A DNA stretch of 13,259 nucleotides from Thermoplasmata archaeon (GTDB lineage: Archaea > Thermoplasmatota > Thermoplasmata > Thermoplasmatales > Thermoplasmataceae). Of this stretch, positions 7,648 to 13,259 are shown one piece after another; the first letter of the stretch is position 1; each line of letters starts with the position of its first letter. Where the stretch lies: the NCBI GenBank assembly GCA_021845325.1, contig JAKBRR010000012.1, positions 1-13,259 of the forward strand, written 5' to 3'. The position numbers and the translations under genes are program-made. Below the pieces are notes generated by a model. The model ran no database searches and was not told the origin of the DNA. It saw only the letters and a program-made list of their open reading frames with translations.

Positions 7648-8042
7648 GATACTGATTTTCCTAACAAATGCACGTATGTTTCAGGGTCGAGTTTTGAAAA
7701 AGCCCCCAATATCATATTTATCTCTTTGCTGTAGACATTGGTTGGGTAAAGCCTAACACCTCCCGTGATGATGTGTCTCTCATAAATACTATCCTTATCG
7801 CAGTTGCAATAGTCTACATCTCCAGATTTGTGGTTGTCTTTTATAATTGAGTCCCCTACTAATAGCCATTCACCAGGTTTCTCTATCCAAGCATATATTA
7901 GAACATCACCAGATTGCGCTACAGCTTGTGTATAAGCAAAATCAGACCCATAGCCATTCACCCAATCTCTAAATTCTAAAACTGAATTTGCCCCTTCATA
8001 TTTCACACGTTCTCCATTAAACGGATAGACAAAAACTCCCAT
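7638..8042 (-). CDS. Uncharacterised protein, PUA/EVE-like fold suspected
   Basis: This intact 134-aa protein opens with a short beta-rich region (MGVFVYPFNGERVKYEG). A strand-rich core follows, GDVLIYAWIEKPGEWLLVGD at residues 45-64. After an acidic, Cys-containing loop it reaches ITGGVRLYPTNVY. Short strands with a Trp, a G-D-x-hydrophobic turn and a late Leu-Tyr-Pro resemble PUA-like modules (EVE, ASCH), which bind modified bases or RNA ends and are common near restriction-modification genes. This is a fold-level guess only; no catalytic motif is seen. The ATG at 8042 is supported by a TATA box about 30-40 bases upstream. It is convergent with the broken 6923-7647 gene. Confidence 0.5.
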   Translation of the reverse strand: MGVFVYPFNGERVKYEGANSVLEFRDWVNGYGSDFAYTQAVAQSGDVLIYAWIEKPGEWLLVGDSIIKDNHKSGDVDYCNCDKDSIYERHIITGGVRLYPTNVYSKEINMILGAFSKLDPETYVHLLGKSVSHW

Positions 8043-8070
8043 ATTAACCCTCGAAATAGTAATGCTGTTG

Positions 8071-8084
8071 TTTAAATATAAATT
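8071..8084 (-). promoter_or_regulatory. TATA box for the 7638-8042 gene
   Basis: The minus strand reads AATTTATATTTAAA, centred about 35 bases before the ATG at 8042. The spacing allows a very short leader. GAGGG lies just before the start, at about 8047-8051, and could act as a weak ribosome binding site. Confidence 0.5.
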
Positions 8085-8261
8085 ATCGCTTGATAATTTT
8101 TCGATTACCCTCTCGGATACATAGAAATAGAAATGGATGCACGAAATCTACAGAACTTATATCCACATCTAAAATAGAATTTCCCCTTCATTTTTCTGTT
8201 CTCACTTCATATTGCATTTCATCAACCTATTCGAACATTAAAACAGTAAAACCTTGGACCA

Positions 8262-8480
8262 TCAGTATTCGCCTTCGGGGTGCCAGAATTCCTTCATGTT
8301 CTTCTTGAAAACTTGGTAGCATTTCTCTGAACACACATAGATGGGTTCTCCACCCTTGTATTCTAGATGTTCAAGTGTGCTCCAAGGCACTTCTTCCTTT
8401 TCGTCGACAAATACCTTGTAGGCATCAGCAGGTTTGAGACGATTGCCACAACTGACGCAATAGACAATAGAGGAGGACAA
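8262..8480 (-). CDS. Small zinc-binding protein (TRASH/zinc-ribbon-like)
   Basis: This 72-aa protein has two Cys pairs that can bind one metal ion: CVSC at residues 8-11 and CSEKC at 50-54, the second set in YVCSEKCYQVFKKN. A C-x3-C followed by a Phe-Lys helix is the hallmark of TRASH/MYM-type metal-binding modules, and C-x2-C at the N-terminus completes a treble-clef or ribbon. Such small proteins act in metal sensing or as accessory DNA- or protein-binding factors. The start is taken as TTG 8480, five bases after the integrase stop; no ATG lies in frame near it. It is probably on the integrase transcript. Metal binding is likely; the role is unknown. Confidence 0.6.
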   Translation of the reverse strand: MSSSIVYCVSCGNRLKPADAYKVFVDEKEEVPWSTLEHLEYKGGEPIYVCSEKCYQVFKKNMKEFWHPEGEY

Positions 8481-8485
8481 GAAAA

Positions 8486-9450
8486 TTAAAGGGAAATTGT
8501 TTGTTTTAAGGTTTCCAATGCTGTCTCGTACCAGAGGTCATTCTCCCTTGTCTTCTCCATGTAATTGGTAGAACCAACTGTTGCAGGTGTTCTTCTCTCA
8601 TAGAAATCTGCAACACTCTCAGGGATTCCAGCCATTATGACCTTGTTGTAGAACAACTTTCTGAGATATTTTGGTGTCAATCCAGTCTTTATACCGAACA
8701 GTTTCGTTATGGCCTTTGCGTCCACTTTGTAGAAGCGTTTCAAATTGTCAGCAACTTCAATTGGAATGTATATGTAGAATGAGTTCTTCTGTCCTCGCTT
8801 GTAATTCAGCGTATACCTGGCAAATGGCTTATGCCTGTAAAGATTTTGGGATCATACTCGCTAAGCATCTTGGACATTTCAGTTATCCTTGCTCCGCTAT
8901 ATGCAAGGATTTGGAAGAATATCTTGTCCCTTTGATCAGTAAGTTTGCCGATTACTTCCCTAATCCTGTCATCGGTGGGAACGTAATTGTCAGGTTTGGA
9001 TTTCTTCACTTTAAGGACCCTCTTCAGTTGAACACCCTGTTCAGATGTGATTTGCCCCACTTCCTCAAGGTATTTGATGTAGAGTCTCAAGGCTAGAATT
9101 GGATATTTTGACGTTGTTTTCATTTTGGATGTGTATTCAATGATGTTTTGAGGTGAATTCAATATCAATCCAGTGAAGTATTTGGTTAGATGGTTTTCAA
9201 GGCTGGCTATGTATCTCTTGTCATTCCTGTTTGAAACTAACCATGCCTTGAATTGTGGAGACATCCTAACAACCAATTCTTTAGTCATGGAGCTTTCATT
9301 AGGTACTTGATTTGATGGCATGAAGCTTCCGTAGAAGAACTCTTTCAATTTAGAATTTACCCATTTCGACAGATTGAGACCGAAATCTTGAGCCTTGTTG
9401 ACGAGTTCAGCATCAAGATTCAGCGATGTAATTATAGTTCCACTTTGCAT
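8486..9450 (-). pseudogene. Archaeal-type tyrosine integrase, one frameshift
   Basis: The enzyme recombines attachment sites to insert or excise a mobile element. The first segment runs from ATG 9450, chosen because a TATA box ends about 21 bases upstream; a longer frame to 9519 would cross that promoter. It has a small N-terminal region, a helical core-binding region and the first catalytic Arg in AYSGARITEM (about residue 188). At AAAA on the coding strand (8844-8847) the frame is lost. One more A continues as NLYRHKPFARYTLNYKRG and joins the ORF ending at 8486. That part holds LTPKYLRKLFYN (second Arg region) and the likely nucleophile Tyr in GSTNYMEK (8561-8563). The C-terminal pattern matches archaeal integrases of the SSV/pNOB8 kind. 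Repaired length is about 321 aa, normal for the family. Without repair it is inactive. Confidence 0.8.
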
Positions 9451-9470
9451 GATAATTATTAACACGCAGT

Positions 9471-9477
9471 GTATAAA
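9471..9477 (-). promoter_or_regulatory. TATA box of the integrase gene
   Basis: The minus strand reads TTTATAC, centred about 24 bases before ATG 9450. This fits a leaderless transcript starting at that ATG and decides the start codon against the longer reading frame. Confidence 0.55.
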
Positions 9478-9597
9478 CCTTACTTTAAATACTCGCCCAA
9501 ATTTATTGTGAAAGAACATTATTTGGAAATGCCTATTTTAATATCTTAGAGAAAAACCATACTCTATAAGACAGGAATGAATTTTATATATGAACCT

Positions 9598-9617
9598 ATT
9601 TTAGAATTAACTAAAAT
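9598..9617. promoter_or_regulatory. Inverted repeat in the divergent intergenic region, candidate operator
   Basis: ATTTTAG and CTAAAAT form perfect 7-bp arms around AATTAA. The repeat lies in the 275-bp gap between the integrase (leftward) and the three-gene set (rightward), about 65 bp before the TATA box of the latter. It could bind a dimeric repressor, but AT-rich spacers produce such repeats by chance. Confidence 0.3.
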
Positions 9618-9681
9618 TTTTCAGTATTTTAAAAGAGGGGGACCAACTAAATTAGTATTTGCCAATTTGATAAAGCTAATT

Positions 9682-9689
9682 TTTATAAA
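9682..9689 (+). promoter_or_regulatory. TATA box for the three-gene set
   Basis: TTTATAAA is a near-consensus archaeal TATA box. Transcription would start near 9711-9713, after the ATG at 9693 but shortly before the ATG at 9726, so 9726 is preferred as start. The box is flanked by an imperfect inverted repeat (AAGCTAATTT before it, AAATTAAGCT after it) that could be a repressor site. Confidence 0.55.
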
Positions 9690-9725
9690 TAAATGCAAAT
9701 TAAGCTAAATAGGTCGTGCGTAATA

Positions 9726-10466
9726 ATGATAGGGAGAGGTTTTGCTTATTACAGGGACAATTCAATAGCAGATTTAGAATTAGTTGCAAGCAAATTGCGA
9801 GATTCTAAAAGAAAAGAAATAATCAAACACCCCTTTAAGAGAGCTGAATTTCGTATTAATGAGATCAAGGTTGGGAAAATTACCAAAGTGGAACCAAATG
9901 ACGGAGACAAATCGTATTTACCAGTCTTATTCAGGGCTGCAAAAGCCGAAAACATGAATGATGCATCGTTAAACAAAGAGGAAACAGACATTTCAGTATT
10001 TGCAAAAAAAGTAGAGACACCCTATTTCTTCTTTTCCTACATATTCGACGATCTCATCATATTTTCAAAATTTACAGATGTTAAGAGAATATTTGGTCCA
10101 TACCTCGCACAGAAAATGGGATTAGACATTGTCACTCCAGGTTATAATACGGAAGGCATCTATTTGGATTATTTTTCTAAAAACCAGGTTGGTGGAGCCG
10201 GATTCTATAATAGGGCAGGCATTGCTCAAAGCGGTGCAGTATATTACAATATGTCAAATTTGGGAAAGAAAGACATAATAGTTACCGAAGTTCAGAAAGC
10301 GGACAAATTTATGGTGAGGTTAATTTTGGACATAAATGGAGAGCAAACAAGTGCAAGTGTGTACGAGACTGGGTCAATTGTATTGAATCAAAACTGGACT
10401 TCAATGGGTGAATATTACGCTCAATATAAAGTTCTGAAAGACCTCCTCAAGCCTTATGAGAAATAG
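9726..10466 (+). CDS. Unknown soluble protein, first gene of a three-gene set
   Basis: I do not recognise this 246-aa protein. It has no signal peptide and no clear membrane helix; its most hydrophobic stretch is PYFFFSYIFDDLIIFSKF, near residues 98-115. The C-terminal half has a Gly- and Tyr-rich region (GYNTEGIYLDYFSK, then GGAGFYNRAGIAQSGAVYYN) and ends in a Tyr/Lys-rich helix. No nuclease, ATPase or Cys-His motif is visible. The start at 9726 is chosen because the TATA box at 9682-9689 would start transcription after the ATG at 9693; the longer form would add 11 residues. A gap of 30 bases to the next gene suggests a shared transcript. Given its place beside an integrase and a beta-family protein, a role in defence is a guess. 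Confidence 0.6.
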   Translation: MIGRGFAYYRDNSIADLELVASKLRDSKRKEIIKHPFKRAEFRINEIKVGKITKVEPNDGDKSYLPVLFRAAKAENMNDASLNKEETDISVFAKKVETPYFFFSYIFDDLIIFSKFTDVKRIFGPYLAQKMGLDIVTPGYNTEGIYLDYFSKNQVGGAGFYNRAGIAQSGAVYYNMSNLGKKDIIVTEVQKADKFMVRLILDINGEQTSASVYETGSIVLNQNWTSMGEYYAQYKVLKDLLKPYEK

Positions 10467-10496
10467 GGTAATTACCCAAGATATTGTTGATTATTG

Positions 10497-11213
10497 ATGG
10501 GGTTCTCACTTGATGCTTTTTTGGTCAGTATATCTTCAAACCTACTCATAAATATCATTACTACAGCAACTATCTACATCCTTGTTTTTGTGGCAGGTAA
10601 GTATGGTAAAACCCTTATTTTTAATTTAAAGAGACCCATATATTACATATCCAACAAGTCAATAGATTTAGACTACTTCTCAATGAGTGTGGTTTTCAGA
10701 AAAGAGGACACATTGTTTCTTGACAAGATAGCAGATGAATTTACAAACAAATATGGTGGACGTTTGATTGACGATAAGAAAGAAGCTGCTAACACTAGAG
10801 TCATAGATATAGAATCTAATAAATACATATTTGAAGCAAAAATATCATTTAATCCAAATGTAGCACCTGAACTTGAAGAGGCAATTAATGATTATTCAGT
10901 GACATTGAACCTGCGAACCAAAAAGTTACATTATAGGGACATTCTTGGTACAATTAAAGAGAGTTTCATGAAATACAATGGGATAATCAGAGGGTTGGTA
11001 GGCAATGACCTAAAATACAACTTTCAAGTCTCTATACCGATAGAAAAGAAAGGGAATGCATTAAATGGATCAATAAATGGGGTAGAAGTCATTTTAGATT
11101 CAAAATCATTGACTATGATAGGGGAGATGACGCCACTTTTTGAGGTTTTCAAAATGTCAATGGTGTCAAAGAATTTAACAATTTATAAAATGATAAAGGG
11201 TAAGACAAAATGA
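10497..11213 (+). CDS. Membrane-anchored protein of unknown function, second gene of the set
   Basis: I do not recognise this 238-aa protein. An N-terminal hydrophobic segment (about residues 10-35, including LLINIITTATIYILVFVAG) is a single membrane helix. The basic residues after it (GKYGKTLIFNLKRP) suggest that the remainder lies in the cytoplasm. The body is mixed alpha/beta and Lys-rich, with no enzyme motif. ATG 10497 is preferred to the TTG one codon earlier. It follows the first gene by 30 bases and precedes the third by 65 bases, so co-expression of at least the first two is likely. One membrane-bound member beside soluble partners is a common layout in anti-phage systems, but nothing here proves that role. 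Confidence 0.6.
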   Translation: MGFSLDAFLVSISSNLLINIITTATIYILVFVAGKYGKTLIFNLKRPIYYISNKSIDLDYFSMSVVFRKEDTLFLDKIADEFTNKYGGRLIDDKKEAANTRVIDIESNKYIFEAKISFNPNVAPELEEAINDYSVTLNLRTKKLHYRDILGTIKESFMKYNGIIRGLVGNDLKYNFQVSIPIEKKGNALNGSINGVEVILDSKSLTMIGEMTPLFEVFKMSMVSKNLTIYKMIKGKTK

Positions 11214-11278
11214 AATTAACTATTTCCATGAAAATGGTTGTTAGGAAAGATTAAGTATTATTGTTATAATCTATTCAT

Positions 11279-12370
11279 GTGTATAAATATATCCCGATGT
11301 TAAGGAAGGGCAGTACTGCCCAACTTATTTCCAACCTTGTATCTAAAAATAACATTATTAAAAATTTTATTACCCCCTTAATAGAATTTGGCCATACAAA
11401 CCCAAAAGAGGACCTTAATTTAGTAGAGACAATACAGTCATTTAACAGATTTTTCGTCGATTATCCCTACTCTAGAGCCAATTTAAAAAACAACACTTCT
11501 TGGAGTGTTAAACAAAGTGGTGATTTGATCATTTTGTTCGATAACTTAGTAGAGACTCAAAAGAGTATTGGAGGGCGATTCTCAATAAATTACAGTCAAT
11601 TTATACCTACAATTAGTGATCCAGGTACGAAGCAGGATATTGATGCAGCCCTTGACCATTATGAAAATCTTCTGTCAAAATACAAGAAAGCAGGATTTCA
11701 AAATGTTGCTTTAAAATTAAGACTCAATCGCAGGGGAATGACTAATCCAGCCAATACTTTCCAAGATATCATAACTAAGTTAGATGAAAACGACTTCGTT
11801 TTCATTGATTGCAGTCCAAAAAACATTTCCTTCGAGAGTTTCAAGAAGTATAAGGAAGCACTTTACACCAATACTTCCGATATAAAGCTCATAAACAAGG
11901 GTGTGAAAGTTGCATACTTGAATCCAGAATTTTACATTGATGGAAAGGCAGAAGGATCCAATGTCACACGGCATAATTTTGGAAAAGAATTGATGGAAAA
12001 TGACCAATTATTTGGTTATGGCAATTATTTGACTGACCCACCTTCTGACTTTGTAGGCCAACCAAAGTATCCGTTTGCTTACACATATTATAATTACCAA
12101 AATGGAGACTTCACGAGATTTGACTCAGGTGACAGCTACAAAAATACTCTTGTATTAATGGGAATGGATACAAATATCACCAAGTTGATAAAAGAACACA
12201 GTAAACATTGTTCATCTTGCGAGACACTCGAATCATACATTGAAGATCCGTTTTATGGCGAGAAAGAACTTAATAAGAAAAGAGGCAGAAAGGGACAGTT
12301 GGGAAAAGAGCATTATGTGAATTCAATTGTGATTGATGAGAATACTCATGGTACACCTTCACCTTACTAA
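11279..12370 (+). CDS. T4 beta-protein family member ("beta family protein")
   Basis: The opening YKYIPMLRKGSTAQLISNLV and later PLIEFGHT follow the pattern of the beta-protein family (Pfam Beta_protein), named after a phage T4 protein and found scattered in bacteria, archaea and phages. The family is about 350 aa long and this copy is 363 aa. Its function is not established; members often sit in accessory islands near other orphan genes. The middle has a barrel-like alternation (KLRLNRRGM, FVFIDCS, KVAYLNP). Near the end it has HCSSCETL, with a possible metal-binding Cys pair, and a basic region (KKRGRKGQLGKEHY). The start is GTG 11279; the ATG two bases earlier is out of frame. It follows the second gene by 65 bases and may have its own AT-rich promoter. 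The family call is fairly good; a defence role is inferred. Confidence 0.65.
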   Translation: MYKYIPMLRKGSTAQLISNLVSKNNIIKNFITPLIEFGHTNPKEDLNLVETIQSFNRFFVDYPYSRANLKNNTSWSVKQSGDLIILFDNLVETQKSIGGRFSINYSQFIPTISDPGTKQDIDAALDHYENLLSKYKKAGFQNVALKLRLNRRGMTNPANTFQDIITKLDENDFVFIDCSPKNISFESFKKYKEALYTNTSDIKLINKGVKVAYLNPEFYIDGKAEGSNVTRHNFGKELMENDQLFGYGNYLTDPPSDFVGQPKYPFAYTYYNYQNGDFTRFDSGDSYKNTLVLMGMDTNITKLIKEHSKHCSSCETLESYIEDPFYGEKELNKKRGRKGQLGKEHYVNSIVIDENTHGTPSPY

Positions 12371-12545
12371 ATCCAAATTTTTTAGAAATAGTATGGACAT
12401 CAAAAGAAATAATCACTATGAAGAGAAAGACCACTATTTCGTGTCTCAAAACAAATTTTTCAAGCACTTTTAGGCCATATATAGAAATCTCATTGCATAG
12501 TAATAACCATTGGACAAATCAGTCAGAAGTGCTTCCAGAGGTAAG
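12371..12545. other. AT-rich spacer between the three-gene set and the tRNA fragment
   Basis: No clear gene is present. A short plus-strand frame from ATG 12348 or 12393 to TAG 12473 reads coherently (KRNNHYEEKDHYFVSQNKFF) and could be a tiny gene or the out-of-frame tail of the beta-family gene. No tRNA T-arm, CCTCCGC acceptor strand or BHB-like intron was found on the minus strand after the tRNA-Leu half. Confidence 0.35.
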
Positions 12546-12591
12546 TCGGACCCTGAATCCATCGCCTTTAACCTAGCTCGACAACCTCCGC
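12546..12591 (-). tRNA. tRNA-Leu(CAG), 5' half only
   Basis: Reading the minus strand from 12591, GCGGAGG is a tRNA-Leu 5' acceptor strand. TT and a Leu-type D-arm follow (GTCGAGCTAGGTTAAAGGC), then a TGGA / TTCAGGG / TCCG anticodon arm with anticodon CAG (complement of 12553-12555). After 12546 the sequence no longer fits: there is no long variable arm, no TTCRA T-loop and no CCTCCGC 3' strand before the beta-family gene. An intron is unlikely for the same reason. The 5' flank has its own TATA box (12616-12625). The break lies just after the anticodon arm, within the part of tRNA genes that archaeal integrases commonly use as attachment sites. It probably marks the right border of the island. 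A split-tRNA half is a less likely alternative. Confidence 0.65.
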
Positions 12592-12615
12592 AGGTAAATC
12601 TGTGATTATTCTAGA

Positions 12616-12625
12616 GTATATTAAA
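12616..12625 (-). promoter_or_regulatory. TATA box of the tRNA-Leu half-gene
   Basis: The minus strand reads TTTAATATAC, centred about 29 bases before the tRNA 5' end at 12591, as in archaeal tRNA genes. The half-gene should therefore still be transcribed. Confidence 0.5.
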
Positions 12626-12642
12626 AAATCGAGCCAGCGCTC
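12623..12642 (-). terminator. Probable terminator of nagA
   Basis: On the minus strand, GAGC-GCTG-GCTC forms a 4-bp stem and is followed by GA and six T. It lies 75 bases past the nagA stop. The T-run overlaps the upstream edge of the tRNA-Leu TATA box, so the two genes are packed closely. Confidence 0.45.
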
Positions 12643-12716
12643 TATTCTCTAAATTTTAAAATGCATAAAACTTGGTTTCAAATTAGGTAGAGGTTGGGTT
12701 CATAAATCGACCAAAA

Positions 12717-13259
12717 TCAATCTATGAAATTTCCTCCAATAATAGTCTTTATAACGTTTAATTTTCGATCCAGTACGTTCAGATCAGCAATTTTGCCGGC
12801 GACAATGTCCCCTCGGTCATTAAATCCCAGCAGAGATGCTGGATTAGTTGATAGGGCTTTAATGCAGTCGCTTAAACTGACCCCCAATCCATTTAGGTTT
12901 TTAAATGCTTTCTCAAGTGTTAAAACACTGCCTGCAATAGTATTGGTGCCTTTAATCCATGCAACGCCGCCGTGCACTTCTATATCAATTCCACTCAACT
13001 TTGAATTCTCCATTTCTGTTCCGCCAATAGAGAGAGAATCAGTTACAGCTATAATGCGATCCCAGCCCCGTATTTTGGACATTAACTGGATGGCATACTT
13101 AGAAACATGATGGAAGTCTGATATGATCTCCAGGAAAGCATTTTGAGAAAGCAGGCCAGCCCCAACCATGCCAGGCTCCCTATGACCGAACTGAGTCATA
13201 GCGTTAAAAAAATGAGTCATAAGCCTAGCCCCGCAAGCTAAGGATAATGATGCTGTAGC
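12717..13259 (-). CDS. nagA: N-acetylglucosamine-6-phosphate deacetylase, 3' part
   Basis: NagA removes acetate from GlcNAc-6-phosphate to give glucosamine-6-phosphate in cytoplasmic amino-sugar catabolism or wall-sugar recycling. The visible 180 residues are the C-terminal half; the frame is open to the right edge, so the start lies outside. Family motifs are in order: THFFNAM and GHREPG (metal and substrate region), DFHHVS (active-site His), IIAVTDS (catalytic Asp), GGTE, TIAGSVLTLEKAF, and the closing NPASLLG followed by GDIVAGKIADLNVLD, the usual amidohydrolase C-terminus. It ends at TGA 12717-12719. It looks intact and is probably a host chromosomal gene, which helps set the island border on its left. 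Confidence 0.85.
   Translation of the reverse strand, partial: ATASLSLACGARLMTHFFNAMTQFGHREPGMVGAGLLSQNAFLEIISDFHHVSKYAIQLMSKIRGWDRIIAVTDSLSIGGTEMENSKLSGIDIEVHGGVAWIKGTNTIAGSVLTLEKAFKNLNGLGVSLSDCIKALSTNPASLLGFNDRGDIVAGKIADLNVLDRKLNVIKTIIGGNFID

Noticed and set aside
8090..8308. 72-aa plus-strand ORF in the 8043-8261 gap
   Set aside because: The composition is not protein-like, it overlaps the zinc-protein gene and has no promoter. A minus-strand scrap (RCGYKFCRFR) in the same gap is also too short to support.
8671..9096. 141-aa plus-strand ORF
   Set aside because: It lies opposite the integrase, whose catalytic motifs on the minus strand show which strand codes.
12724..13110. 128-aa plus-strand ORF
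   Set aside because: It is antisense to nagA, whose motifs are clear.
1..13259. CRISPR array
   Set aside because: No series of regularly spaced repeats of CRISPR length was seen; the 24-bp periodic repeats at 857-954 are IS21 end sites.

Overview
The window looks archaeal and most like Thermoplasmatales or a related acidophile. This is inferred from TATA-type promoters placed about 25-30 bases before start codons with almost no leader, an archaeal-type tyrosine integrase, the 5' half of an archaeal tRNA-Leu behind its own TATA box, and a moderately AT-rich sequence. No 16S rRNA or species marker is present, so the taxon stays a guess.

Layout. Bases 1-954 are the istA end of an IS21-family element on the minus strand. 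Its terminus carries repeats spaced 24 bp apart, and it seems to have inserted into the transposase of an older DDE element whose remnant runs from about 961 to 1428. Bases 1496-4627 hold an intact single-chain DNA methyltransferase/nuclease of the type ISP-like kind on the minus strand, with its own promoter. Bases 4688-6351 hold small minus-strand ORFs. Five of them lie in one reading frame and are separated only by stop codons, which suggests a decayed gene. A separate small basic NUMOD3-like protein sits upstream of them. Bases 6352-6922 have no clear gene. A gene at 6923-7647 (+) is broken by two in-frame stops and one frameshift, and it converges on an intact 134-aa PUA/EVE-like protein (7638-8042, -). 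Bases 8262-9450 (-) hold a frameshifted tyrosine integrase followed by a small zinc-binding protein.

Diverging from the integrase is a plus-strand three-gene set at 9726-12370: an unknown soluble protein, a protein with one N-terminal membrane segment, and a T4 beta-protein family member. All three look intact, while much around them is decayed. This set is the best candidate here for an undescribed (possibly defence) system.

At 12546-12591 (-) lies the 5' half of a tRNA-Leu(CAG) with its TATA box but no 3' half. Beyond it is the 3' part of nagA, probably host chromosome. The tRNA fragment is the likely right border of the island. The island combines a restriction-modification enzyme, an integrase, IS elements and the three-gene set, as an archaeal defence or mobile island would.

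Three of the frameshifts (istA, the 6923-7647 gene, the integrase) are each repaired by adding one A or T to a homopolymer run. Consensus errors should therefore be excluded before these genes are called dead.
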